From Terramyces sp. JEL0728 (Eukaryota; Chytridiomycota; Chytridiomycetes; Rhizophydiales; Terramycetaceae): a stretch of DNA of 64,000 bases. How positions within the stretch are numbered: the first letter of the stretch is position 1; the number at the start of each line of letters is the position of its first letter. The notes under the pieces were generated by a model, which saw nothing but the letters and a program-made list of their open reading frames with translations, did no database searches and had not been told where the DNA came from. Position numbers and translations under genes: made by a program. Below, in pieces: positions 20,877-31,758 of this stretch. The stretch spans positions 1 through 64,000 of the forward strand of contig JADIIU010000068.1 in the NCBI GenBank assembly GCA_027603945.1, given 5' to 3'.

Positions 20877-22640
20877 TCAATTTTGCTTGGTCTCTGGTAT
20901 TATACCAACGACTTTGCCGACACCTTTGGTTCTGCCCTCACGGAAAAGCACCTTGGTACCAACCTTGATATATTCTGGGTGTTGAAGGAATCTAGTGTAA
21001 ATAAAAAAGTACCTAAACGTTACAATGGAGCGATCTCCAGTTCTTAATATTTGTTTGTCAGTCATATTTACAATTCGTGCGGTTTGGCGAACACCTCCAC
21101 AGTGTAACATTGCTTGATACCTCTCTTTAATGGTGGTACTGTGGTATAACACCAAAATTTCAGCTTCAAACTCCATCACAGCTTGTGGTTCCAATGATTT
21201 ACTAAATTAGTAGGACACGTACCTCAACATAACCATTCCCTTCCTTATACCGGCTCTCTTGACTTTCTTCAGAGCAAAAGAAGCACCTTGTCCGGCAGAA
21301 GCACAAGGAACGTTTACCCTTTTGCGATGAATTGATTTGACCATTGATGGAACGAAATTACCGAGTGTGTCTGGGCCAAGCAACAGAGTATCACCCACAT
21401 GTACAATTCCGCTAATGATATTGCCACTCACCACCGTTCCGACACCTGGAACAGAAAATGTATCGGTGATCTGATACTCCACTGGTGCTTTACTGTCGTA
21501 CTTGTTTCCAGAGTTCACGTGCAATAAGTTGATGAACATGCGTAATAGATCCAACCCTTCACCAGTAACATTAGAAACTTGGAATATTGGACACACCCTT
21601 TCGCTAACAAACTGTCCAGAAGTAATCAGCACATCTCCTTCAGACTTAATAAACATTGGGATCTTTCTGCAGCCGCTAGATTTCAAGATTTTTACAAGCT
21701 GGTTTACAGTGGCTTCCAAAACGTTAGCTGGACACATATCAATCTTTGTGATAACTATATACACTGGGACTTGGAGAGCAAGCGCCAAACCTAAATGTTC
21801 TTTCGTCATTCCTATTATCCCAGCATTGGCTCCAATCATCAACATCACGAAATCAGGAGAACAGCCGGTCATACCAAATACAGTGGTTTTTAAATACTTT
21901 TCGTGGCCAGCCAAATCCAAGAAAGACACCACTTTAGACGATTTTAAGCAAATATCGTCCCATCCCATTTTCTGTTTTGCTGCTGGTGGAGTGATTATTG
22001 ATCCAGTGGAGCTAAATCCCATAATTTCTGTACCAACAGATGATGTACGTCCGGTTTCTACTTCATGCTTGAAACGGAATAGATTTACTCTAGCTTTGCC
22101 GCGGCCGTCATCCAAAGCATTCTTTGTAAGTACACCCAATAGCGTAGATTTGCCAGCGTCGACATTTCCAACAACACATATCCTTAATTCTGGCAAATCT
22201 TGCATCTTCCCTGGTCTTAATCGCACCAATAAATGAGAGTATCTAAACTCTGTAGATTCTACAGGCTCCGCGTTTGTAGATGTTACTAACGTTGGGGCGT
22301 TGCGCTCATGTAATAATGTCACATCAGCCCCCAGCTTTTCTGCTGCATCCCTAATATTGGTTAGCACAACTTGGTAATCTTGTTTGGTCAAATCCATAGA
22401 AGATCCGTCATCTACACATCAAAGCAATTTACCTTCCAAACCAACTTCAAAAATTGTTTCTCCAATGTCAACTTGTATTTTAGAATTGATCAAATCTTGC
22501 AGTTGTTCACCGCCAATTAATAGAATCTCCCTAAGAGTATTGATTTTGGTTCCTGGAGATATCGATATCGAGGCTATTCCTTCTGTGAGGTCGAAAGCCA
22601 AAGCGCTAGCATCTTTGGCAGAAAATCCTATTTTTTCCAT
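20877..22640 (-). CDS. GTPBP1/GTPBP2-like translational GTPase
   Basis: Three exons, introns 22412-22432 (21) and 21202-21222 (21), 573 residues. GTPBP1-type proteins are EF-Tu relatives linked to mRNA decay and ribosome rescue. The G motifs are complete: GNVDAGKST (G1), [12 protein letters not shown] (G3) and ITKIDMCP (G4). [13 protein letters not shown] fits the switch I/G2 region of this subfamily. Later blocks are [17 protein letters not shown] (domain 2), [13 protein letters not shown] joined across the last intron to [20 protein letters not shown], and the closing [12 protein letters not shown] (domain 3). Length and order match the family. Confidence 0.93.
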
Positions 22641-22847
22641 GCTGAATAATTAACTTGGTGTTTTTTAAAGAATTTTCGAAGCCACAATCTCATACGAGTC
22701 ATCCAACAAACAAAGAAAGCAGCTCCAAATTATTTAATAATAGTCAGCTCCGTCATCGTCCCAATTGCGGGTATTTTGTGCTGATTCGGCGGACAACGAA
22801 TTTTGAACACGCTCCTTCCAGTAATAACCCATCACATTTTACTTTAT

Positions 22848-23771
22848 TTATGAAACAACCTTCTTCTTTGGACTATTACTCTTTCTCTTCTTTTTCTTTT
22901 CTTCTCCTTGAGCAGCCTTGACAATCACCAATTTATTGACTTTTTCTTCCAAGACTAAGATTAGATCATCAGCACCTTCAACAGGATCTTCTAATTCTGG
23001 TTCCTTTACAATTGGCTCACTTAAAAAATTGATAGAGTCGGAAGATTGAGTAGTTGGAAAAGATAGTGGCTCTGGTTCGACAGTAACTCCAAACATTCCG
23101 AATTTTGGCTCTGATGGAGGATTCATCAAACGAACGATTAATTCATCAATTTGCGCATATGTCAAGTGTGAACCTGCGAATAATTCTTGACTCTTTGTGT
23201 ATAATTTTTCATGGAACTGTCTGCTGAAATCAACGCTGGCAGTAGCACTAAGATAAATTATAGAATACCTTTGAACTCCAACAAACGGACCAAATAAACT
23301 GGTTTTAGCTAATACAAGGGCATTAAATTCAGCTTCGTTAATGGATTGTCTGCCGATTAATGCAGGCCAGTGCACATTAAGGGCAAAATTAATCAAATGT
23401 AAATGGTTTTGTGCGTCTTGTAGCTGTAATTCAACCTCAGCCCTTTTCTCTTCCAGCAACTGGTTGGTTTCTAGTTGTCGTCCTTCAGCTTCCTTTTGCG
23501 CTTGGAGAAGTTGCTTGGTGAAAATATGATTACCTCTTCTTCGATAACTGCAAGTTGCTTCATGACTTCTTCAAACTCCTTGATCAAATATGAAACTTCA
23601 GGTTTTCTACCAATAGCTTCTATCTGATCTTGGTTCAGGGCTGATTTATCTGCAGCTTCATAGTTTTCAATTTTAGTCTTGCTTTAGATCATCAAGTACC
23701 ATTCGCTTTCGCTGGGTGCGAAGCTTTTTATTGATCAAAGCTTCAATGGGATTTTCAACTCCAGAGATCAT
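22848..23771 (-). CDS. Caprin-like RNA-granule protein
   Basis: Three exons, introns 23688-23709 (22) and 23514-23533 (20), 293 residues from ATG 23771. The N-terminal coiled coil (NPIEALINKKLRTQRKRM, then ALNQDQIEAIGRKPEV) resembles the caprin homology region, whose usual start is a long helix followed by LNQDQ and a KYxEV block. It continues through a helical domain (ALVLAKTSLFGPFVGVQRYS, LTYAQIDELIVRLMNPPSEP). The C-terminus is acidic and ends in a Lys-rich tail (KKKKRKSNSPKKK). Caprins bind mRNA and join stress granules. The call is by pattern of the first half; the second half has no clear RGG region. Confidence 0.6.
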
Positions 23772-23805
23772 GGCTCAAAACTGAAAAAAATTTCAAACAC
23801 AATTT

Positions 23806-24932
23806 TCATTTCTTGGCTTTCTTGTTGTCTTGATCAACGTCTTCAGTCTTTCTCTTCTTTACCAAGCTGGAAATATCTTGTGCAGGAGCTTTGGAAGGAG
23901 CAATTTGCTCGCCCTCGGTTTCCTTGTCAATTAGAGTGTTTAAATCACCAAGCTTTTTCAGTAAAAAATTACCTTCATTTCCAGATCTGCAAGCGATTCG
24001 TGGATTTCGCTAACTTCCTTTTCAATTTCTTTTGATAGTGGTGCTTTTCCTTTGGAATTTGAAGGCAGCAAGTCCTCAATTCTCTTGTGGAGTGCTTCCA
24101 TTGCCAAATTCACCTGTTCACAAGCTTCTTCGTTCAATTCAGAATATTCAAATGATAGAGCTAGCTTGAAATGGGCTTCAGCCAATTCACGGTAATTGCC
24201 TCCAAAATGCTCTTTTTTTAGACCAAGCGCAGTCTCAAAGTCCTTGATTGCCTGTTCAAAGTTTTCTTGTTAATCCAAGCTTACCAGATTCCAAAGATAC
24301 ATCGCCAAGTGACAAATGCACTTCTGCTAATTGATGAATAGACTTTTCATCAGTCTGAGTTGAAAAGATTAAACGTGCAACATCCAAATTTTCCCACGCC
24401 AGTTCAAGATCGTCTGCCGGGGGCAGCTCAATTTCATCCAAGACCTTTCCTTCATCATCTTCTAAATCCTCTTCATCCCCTTGAAAGGAAAAGTTTGGAT
24501 TGTTAATTTGCTGTTCTTGGACAGGTTGATCGGCCTTTTCTCCCAGCACAGAATTCTTTTGTGCCCCAACTGCTAATAGCGCCTTACCATACAAGTAAAA
24601 TGTAGGTGCAACTTCTAGTGCGTACTGTCCCAAGTGTTTTACTCTGAAATTAACAATATTTACTGCAGTTCAACTGCGATTGCCAATTTCTCTGCTGCAT
24701 CGTCATAAAGACCAAGGGCGAGTGCCTGGGTACCTTCCTGAAGTAAGATGTATGCATCATTTAAAGTTAATTTGTCGATCATTTCTCGATGGGATTGATC
24801 TTCATTTTCCTCGCCCTCTTGTTCTAACTGTCCCTCTGGCAGATCTTCATTTTCTGGTTTTCCTTGTACTTCCTTTGTCAATTTATCTTTCATTGAGAAT
24901 TCAGTTTGGCTTTCTTCTTGGGAGATTGTCAT
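23806..24932 (-). CDS. NASP/Sim3/Hif1-type histone chaperone
   Basis: Four exons, introns 24644-24663 (20), 24266-24284 (19) and 23953-23972 (20), 355 residues from ATG 24932. The SHNi-TPR family binds H3-H4 (and CENP-A in Sim3) and passes them to chromatin. Seen here: a first TPR (DAYILLQEGTQALALGLYDD), a second repeat broken by an acidic stretch (GDEEDLEDDEGKVLDEIELP), then FEQAIKDFETALGLKKEHF and ELAEAHFKLALSFEYSELNE, the SHNi-TPR signature. The end is a Lys-rich nuclear localisation tail (KKRKTEDVDQDNKKAKK). The acidic loop inside TPR2 is the diagnostic feature. Confidence 0.92.
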
Positions 24933-25041
24933 TGAAAAATTTAAATTGGACTGGACATGTATTTGTCCAGAATGAAATTCCAAGGTATTGCGAAACAGGA
25001 GGCTAATGAACTATTTTATTTTACTAGCCATGCAGTTGAGG

Positions 25042-27791
25042 CTATTTCTTCCCCAAAAGCATCTTGCGAAAGTCATCCTGCGATTTCGGCTTTAGATCTT
25101 GATCTGTGGACTTGTTTTCATTGGGCTTATCTTTCTTCAAGACGCTTTTCTGGTGCGATCTTCCAATTACTCTTGGGACTAGACTTGCCGTCTGTTTTGC
25201 TTGGTCGTTGAATGGTTTCTTGTGCTTATTTGGGTCTGCAATAGATACAGTGATGTAGCGATTATCAACTTTTGTATTATTCAATTCCAATCCTTTCTTT
25301 GCAGATTCCTATCATTAATCTTTACCCACCACATCTTGGAATCTGACATAGCCAAACCCTCTGGGATTATTCTTCCCGTCGCAAATAATTCTGATATCCT
25401 TTATGCTACCACACTAATATTAAAACAAGTTACAGGAGCGAATAAACTCTTCAGATCGGGCTCGAGGATCGATTTTGACAAATTCGTAACGTACAACACT
25501 CTTTCATCTGCTTCATGAAAAGTCTTTTTTTGCGGATTTGAAATCGCAACGCTGACTTGACGATCATTTTCAATCTCGGTCAGATTTAATTTGCAACTTT
25601 CCTGTGCATCTTCCTATATTAATTCATTGTACAAGTTTAGTGAATTGGATATATGCAAATGCTGACTTTCCTTTAAATTGCAATCGGATATCTTTGATTT
25701 TCCCGTACTGCGTTAATAAATATTACATATCCAAAGTGCTGCCTAAGAATAATCTTGTCAATGTTACTGGAGAGATTGGACACATATACAGTATCTTTTT
25801 CTTCTACATTCCTAAACTTCCACTTCATTTCTGCAGGACGACATCGCTGAGGAGACAGAGTAAATCCATCAAAGTCAAACTCTCCTTTGGTTATTACGTC
25901 TCTGACAGACTGTGGATACTGATATTCCAAAAATGCTTCCAGCTGTCCATTTTCGGGATTTGCTGACATGTAAAAATCAACAATTTTTCCATATTTCCGG
26001 AAGACGCTGATTATCATTGTGTCAGTAATGTGGCTATCTAAATTTCCAAAAAATAACATGGAGCCAGCATTTGTGCTTGTTAAAATCACCTTACCTATCG
26101 ATAGTTTTGAATTGAGAAATATCCACTTTTGTTTCTTTTTTGATTTTCTTTCGTTGGTAGTTTTCGTCGTCGCTGTCGAACTCGCGCTTCTTTGAAATTT
26201 GCTCCGGTTCTTGAACGTTTGGAACAAGCTTTACTTCTGGAACTTTGGTATTTCGTCTGTCCGTTTCCCTTGCTGTAAAAATAATTTCTCGACAGCTAAT
26301 TATAGATTCCAGGGATCCGAAAGTCTCTTCAAATTTGGACCATGCCGTATATAATAATTCAATATTATCCTTGTATTTTCGAACAGAGTTGCGGTACACG
26401 TCCCTTGCTATTTCTCTATCTTGGATGTGCAAAGCAGTTTCGGCATATTCCACCCATATCTCCGCTCTGTCGTTTACTTTTAATATTTGCTCAAATATCT
26501 TGTAGCCTAGTGCTTTTTCGTTGTAGTTGAAAATATATGCTTTTGCTAATGCCTTTTGCAGTTCAATATCTTTATTTTCCGGGTCGTAGGCTAACATTAA
26601 TACAACGTACATATTTGGTACTCTGATAGCTGCTGGTATAACTGTTTCAGCTCTTCGATAGGAGTAGTTTGTCGCTTTGCGAGGTTTAGCCTAGTAGCTA
26701 GTATCCGCGTCAAATCATGGAAATTTCCGCTTGTAAAGTATAGACTCCGTTGGAAAATTTCGTCGATATTTCCCTTTTTTGTTTCAACTACGTTCAAGTA
26801 GCAGATCCAGAGGTCACAGTTTGTCATACAGTTCAAGGAACTACTAATTGCTCTATAAACTAATTTTTCGGCAATCTCTGGCTTTACTTTGTTGATAATA
26901 TAATTTATATATGAATTCCAAATGTACGGATCTCCATGAAATATCTCTGATGCTCGTTCGTATATGCGGACGACTCTTCCCAAGTCATTCTCTTTCTTTT
27001 CATAATCCAAATACAATAGATAATCTTCTAAACCTCCGTTCTTGATTCGGATTTCGAACTCTTCTCTTTTCTTGAATAATTTTTTTGTTTTTCCAACAGT
27101 TATCGATGCAGCCTTCATTCGCTCGTCGTACTTGTCTTGCAGATTCGATTCAAACGACGAATAATTGCTAAAAGTTGAATCGATTTCCAGGTGGATGGTT
27201 TCCAATCTCTTTAAATATTCAGCCCTACATTCTTTGGTGTTCTCCTTTATAAATTCAAGATAGATTTCATAGAGCGAATGGCTCTATCGTTAAACAACAC
27301 TTGCCTCTTTAAAATCCGATTTAAATTCTCCAAGCTGTTTTTGCATTAATCCCAACACTTGTTCATGCGTAATATTTCCATCTTCACATTCCATTACCAA
27401 AAACTCAAAGAATTCGGTGCATATATGGATGCCTGTTGGTTAAATGATAGAATACCTATGGGTTAGATCTAAATACTCTTTTGTTGCTCTAATGCCTTCA
27501 AATAACACTCGATGATTTCCTGCTTTTCGGTTGCGGATATTGTTAAATCTGATATCCATTCCAACCACATATCTATATTATTACACGGATACCAACTGTG
27601 AGATTAAATACGGCAGAGAACTCTTTTCTAGCAGCATTCAACTTTTCCAGATCACTCCTCAACAATTCCAATAGTTGTATATGAGCCTGGTAATTATACG
27701 GGTTATTTCTTAATGACGTTCGCAATTCATCTTCCACTTCTCCATGCTTGGAAGCCATATCTACATCGTCTTTACTTTCTGGAGATGCCAT
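25042..27791 (-). CDS. SART3/Prp24 U6 snRNP recycling factor
   Basis: Ten exons, 848 residues from ATG 27791. Introns: 27573-27592 (20), 27433-27476 (44), 27284-27304 (21, GC-AG), 26591-26610 (20), 26076-26094 (19), 25708-25726 (19), 25614-25632 (19), 25414-25433 (20) and 25309-25329 (21). The protein anneals U4 and U6 snRNAs. The first ~550 residues are HAT repeats (MWLEWISDLTISATEKQ, LYEIYLEFIKENTKE, YIWNSYINYIINKVKPEIAE, RAEIWVEYAETALHIQDRE). A basic linker precedes three RRMs with RNP2 strands MLFFGNL, TVYVSNL and VLYVTNL. The C-terminus is the LSm-binding peptide SQDDFRKMLLGKK. This is the most intron-rich region for its length and holds the two odd introns. Confidence 0.94.
27284..27304 (-). 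other. GC-AG intron in SART3
   Basis: A 21-nt segment that begins GCAAGT and ends GATAG on the minus strand. Its removal joins FKSDFKE to SHSLYEIYLEF in frame and keeps the total SART3 coding length a multiple of three. Unspliced, the frame meets TAA and TAG inside it. GCAAGT is the usual strong 5' site of the rare GC-AG class. A 15-nt GT-AG reading of the same place also keeps frame but would be shorter than any other intron here. Confidence 0.75.
27433..27476 (-). other. 44-nt double intron (21 + 23 nt, no exon between) in SART3
   Basis: On the minus strand 27476-27456 is a complete 21-nt intron (GTATTTAG...CTAACCCATAG), followed directly by 27455-27433, a complete 23-nt intron (GTATTC...TTTAACCAACAG). 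Only removal of both joins LEQQKS to IHICTEFFEF in frame. Removing the first alone leaves an early stop. Removing the first recreates a GT right at the junction, so the unit could be spliced in two steps or as one 44-nt intron. Confidence 0.85.
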
Positions 27792-27812
27792 AATAATTTG
27801 AAAAAAATTCAA

Positions 27813-28055
27813 CTATTTATTGAAATGACCACACTGCTGATGGCCAGGTACACACACATACCAGTCGGCAACCATGCATTTTGTCCCTGAGGTGCATTTA
27901 CAATCTAGAGGGGAATCAACGCAAACTCCATCTCTGCATTCATACTTGGTACAACCCAACGGTTTCTGTTCTTGTTTTTTTGGCTCCTCCTCTTGGAAAA
28001 AGTTGAAAAACGCAAAGCTACTCTGTAGGAATATAAATGTGAAAAGCAACTTCAT
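27813..28055 (-). CDS. Small secreted Cys-rich protein, LCL2-like
   Basis: Single exon, 80 residues, starting 22 bp downstream of nothing but followed closely by SART3 on the same strand. Signal peptide MKLLFTFIFLQSSFA, then FFNFFQEEEPKKQEQK and a cysteine domain C-x4-C-x4-C-x6-C-x-C-x5-C and two more cysteines near the end. The aromatic FFNFF start followed by an acidic/Gln tract and the pattern C-x-Y-x-C ... CV ... DCKC match the fungal Lcl2 family, small ER-lumen proteins tied to ER-associated degradation and lifespan. The match is by pattern only. Confidence 0.55.
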   Translation of the reverse strand: MKLLFTFIFLQSSFAFFNFFQEEEPKKQEQKPLGCTKYECRDGVCVDSPLDCKCTSGTKCMVADWYVCVPGHQQCGHFNK

Positions 28056-28102
28056 TGTGTTTCGTCACCCAAATTTTATCGTGGAGTTGAGATTGTCAAA
28101 GT

Positions 28103-30753
28103 ATGAATTTGCCAATGAATCCCAATCAGCGACCCCACTCTAGACAACCAAGTCAAAATAATCCAGGACAGTTTGCAGATTTATTGGGGGATTTCACATT
28201 TCCAAAAAGCAATGGGAACTCTCCAAATGGCAAAACGCTTAGTCAATTAGCTCAGCCAGGAACACCAAAGCAGACCAACTACCCAGCAACCAAGCCAAAT
28301 CAGCCAATCAACTCTGGTATTAGTTCCCCAGCAATTAAACCATCTCAATTTGTAACTGTTGGATCCGTAAATTCTAATAGTAATTCGCCTAAAGTTCCAA
28401 ACAGCGCAAATATTCAGCCGATAGCACAAACCCCGCCGACAAATAACTTGCAGTTCAATAACTTTCAAAGTCCGATGAAACCAACTCCAACTTCCCAAAT
28501 CAATCTGGCAAACATGCAGAACCAGATGTTGATGAATATGGAAAGTTCTCTTTCAAAATCGAATACAGTTCAGAAGCCTAATAAAGTACAAAGTCCGGAT
28601 TTGAATACCTTGATGAAAAGCCAAACGGTAGTGAATCCTCCTTTCAAAAATACCACAACGGCCAATAATCCAATGCCTGCAAAAATGAACACCAACGCTT
28701 CGTTAAACCAAGCTGCAACATTGAATCAGTTTGGAAAACCAATAATAAATAACGCACCAACAATACCAGCATCATCCAATTCCCAGAATGAATGGCAAGG
28801 ATTTGATATTTTTGGGGAGAACACTAGTGTTCCCAAACCCACCTCAAATGTACAAACAACAGCTCCTTCCAAGCAGCTAGATGTGTTTGATTTGGAATTT
28901 TTGGGAAAAGGAGCAGAATCAAATACAGGAAACCAGGGCGGTTTTGATACCAAAGAAAATCCACTAGGAATATTAGCATTGCCGATCGACAGCTCTCCAA
29001 AAAAACCAACTGTTGAACCGGAAGTGGTCCCAGAAAAGAACCCAGATTTATCACCAGTGGATACTCTAGAGTCTCAATTGATCAAAATGGGATTCAGCGC
29101 CAAAGAAAGTAAACTTGCACTTAAAAATACCAATAATGATTTGGAAAGGGCCATTGAATTATTATGCAATCCTGCTCCATCTGAACCAAGTAATTCGGAC
29201 TATGCAGCAGACGATATTGCAAGACTCCAGTCAATGGGATTCAAGGCAGAGCAGTCTAGAATTGCTATGGTTGAAGCGAATGGAGATGTGGAAAAAGCTA
29301 TAGATATTCTTGTCCACCAGAAATTTACAAGAAAGGTGTCTTTTAGTGCTGAAACTCCTAATAGAGCAGAGAGCAAGGCTGATACAGCCAAGATAGTGGA
29401 TACGGCTTCTCTCATCGGAAAAACAATGTTTAATGGTGCAAAATCGGTTTTAGCATTTTCCAAAAAAAAGGTGGAGGCAGTTTTGGATAATATTGCAAAA
29501 GAAAAAGAGGAAAGAGGGTATTATGACAAATCTGATGACGAACTGGAATGGGCAAAAAGTAAATATAAGGACAATGCGGCTACTAAATCATCGGAGCAAA
29601 GTGAGCCAGTTCAAAAGCTGTCCAAACAGTCCCCAGTGCATATGCCTGGATTTGAGGAGGAAGATGAAGCTGATATTCCTCTGGAAAAGAAACGCAGTTC
29701 AAGCACGCAAAAAGCTGCTGCAAACCCCCAACCGGATTTGTTTTCTCCGTCATTTACTATACCTGTGGCTAAAAGAGCCCAAATCCCTGTATCAAATAAT
29801 CAATCCGATATATCATCTTCACCTTATGCAAAACCTGCACCTCCCCAAAATCAGATTAAAGAGGTGGCTGCAACTCGAATGCAATTAGATTCTTCAAATT
29901 CTCACAAACAGCTTGGGAACGAACTATTTAAAAAAGGTCAGTTTGGAGATGCAGAACAAGAGTATGCTGCAGCCATCAATGAATTACCAGAGGGGCATTC
30001 GTTGACTTTTACATTGTTCAATAACCGCGCAGCTGCTAGATTAAAAACCGGTGATTATAGGGGGGCCATTAGTGACTGCAACTTGGTGTATAATAGGGAC
30101 CCGCAAGACGTTAAATGTTTATTACGAAGGGCAAATGCATGGGAGGCGTTGGAGCAATGGGAAAAGGCAAAGGATGATTACAAGAAAATTATGGCAATTG
30201 ATTCAAATACAAAAGGTGTATCGTTGGCTATTGCTCGATGCACTAGTGCTGCAGCTCCGCAAGAACAAACAAAGCAAGTGCCTAAGCCTGCGTAAGTTTT
30301 TATTTTAAATCAGTGTAATGAGCGCTGCGGTAAAAACGGCAGTCAATCAAGCAGTCCAAAATCTTCGTGCAGCAAATGAAGCAATTGAGCTGGAGGAATC
30401 TCAAAAATTTGCGCTATTAGACTCAGTGAGCGATAGAGTAATAATTGTTAATTTAGGTTGAACTATGGAAGAAAAACAAGGAAAAGAATTTAAGAGCCTT
30501 ATTGTCTTCGCTGGAGTCTATTCTATGGCCAGGATGCAACTGGAAACCAGTGAATCTTGGGGAGCTTATTACACCACAGCAAGTAAAGGTAAAATACATG
30601 AAAGCTGTTGCAAAAGTTCATCCCGACAAGGTAGGATTTTTCTGATCACAGTTATCTCCTAATTGTACAGTAGAGGAGAAGCTGATTGCAAACTCTGTAT
30701 TTTCGATTCTCAACAAAGGATGGGATGAGTTTAAAATTGCCAACAACATGTAA
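28103..30753 (+). CDS. SWA2: Auxilin/Swa2-like clathrin-uncoating J protein
   Basis: Four exons, introns 30292-30313 (22), 30438-30456 (19) and 30631-30651 (21), 862 residues. Auxilins recruit Hsp70 to strip clathrin from vesicles. The ~330-residue disordered Asn/Gln/Pro-rich start contains clathrin- and adaptor-binding-like peptides (FADLLGDFTF, DVFDLEFLGKG, GFDIFGE). Two UBA domains follow (LIKMGFSAKESKLALKNTNN and LQSMGFKAEQSRIAMVEANG). A three-motif TPR domain comes next (KQLGNELFKKGQFGDAEQEY, FNNRAAARLKTGDYRGAISD, LLRRANAWEALEQWEKA). The C-terminal J domain has KAVAKVHPDK, with intron 3 right after the HPD. UBA-TPR-J is the yeast Swa2 order. The single-J C-terminus and missing PTEN domain agree. 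Confidence 0.93.
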
Positions 30754-30776
30754 TACAATGATATATTATTTAGCGT

Positions 30777-31732
30777 TTAATATGTTTTAATTGGACTGCT
30801 TTTCATTGATGCCCACTCGGTCCATGACCCGTCGTATAGCCTAACATTCGTGCGTTTTCCAATTTGATCTAGAGCTAGGTAGATGATAGCCGCGGTAACA
30901 CCAGAGCCGCACATTGTCACAATTGGCAGTTCAAGGTTTACTCGCTTCTCATTGAAAATATCCTTCAATTTAGAAGGTGGGTGTAAACAGCCCGTTTCGT
31001 TGTTGACGAGAAGACCAAATGGAACATTGACTGCAGAAGGACAGTGGCCTCATATCAAATTAGATTACCTGAGGGCAAGCCAGGCCTGGGTTCTGGATCA
31101 GTGCCAGCAAATCTGCCGCCTGATCGGGCATCAAGGATTGTATCTTTGCGGTTGGAGGTAAAGTCTGATACCGATGTAAGCAATTGCGAGTAACTAATTA
31201 TCATGTTTGGGCTAATTTCAGCAGGAATGTCATAACTTGAGGTCTGGTTAACCACAAAGTACCTTATAGTCTGGAATAGTCGATTCTAAAGGACGGTTTT
31301 CCATCTTCCACTTCTTCATTCCTCCATCCAGCACCGACACTTTTTCGTGTCCAAACGCCTTTAACATCCACCAAATTCTTGGAGATGAAAATATCCCATG
31401 AGTATCATATACAACTACGTGATCATCCTTGTAAATCTCAAGATTTCCTGGGGTCAATAAAGAATACCCATATGCCGTGCAAAATCGACTTCATTCGGCA
31501 TCATATGTGGTAATGTAGAAAGGGGGTCGCTAACTAGATCCAAATCGATAAATCTTGCGTTCGGAATGTGCTGGACTTTGTAATCTAGCAATCCTTTTGG
31601 CTCTTGTCCAGCTTGCTTTGGTAATAAATGCCACGATGCATCAAGGATTACGACATCCTTCCTACTCGCCAACCATTCTGTTGAAACCAAGCTTGATATA
31701 TTTGTTGCAGCAGTGGACATTTTGCGAAACAT
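30777..31732 (-). CDS. 3-mercaptopyruvate sulfurtransferase (two rhodanese domains)
   Basis: Four exons, introns 31448-31467 (20), 31244-31262 (19) and 31049-31068 (20), 298 residues, the usual length. It moves sulfur from mercaptopyruvate to cyanide or thiols. The N-terminal inactive rhodanese repeat has VVILDASWHLL and GHEKVSVLDGGMKKW. The second repeat has TILDARSGGRFAGTDPEPR, then GHCPSAVNVPF and the catalytic loop MCGSGVTA. CG-S-G-V-T is the mercaptopyruvate form; true rhodaneses have CRKGVT. The frame MFRKMSTAATN could be a weak mitochondrial leader or a second start at Met5. Confidence 0.94.
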
Positions 31733-31758
31733 TTCAGATTACTTTTCAAGAATTTCAA

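Noticed and set aside
21502..22236. Plus-strand 244-codon frame
   Set aside because: It lies wholly antisense to the GTPBP1 gene, whose G motifs are intact; no domain seen on the plus strand.
27288..27302. 15-nt GT-AG intron in SART3
   Set aside because: It keeps frame, but a 21-nt GC-AG intron at the same place also keeps frame, has the consensus GCAAGT and fits the length range.
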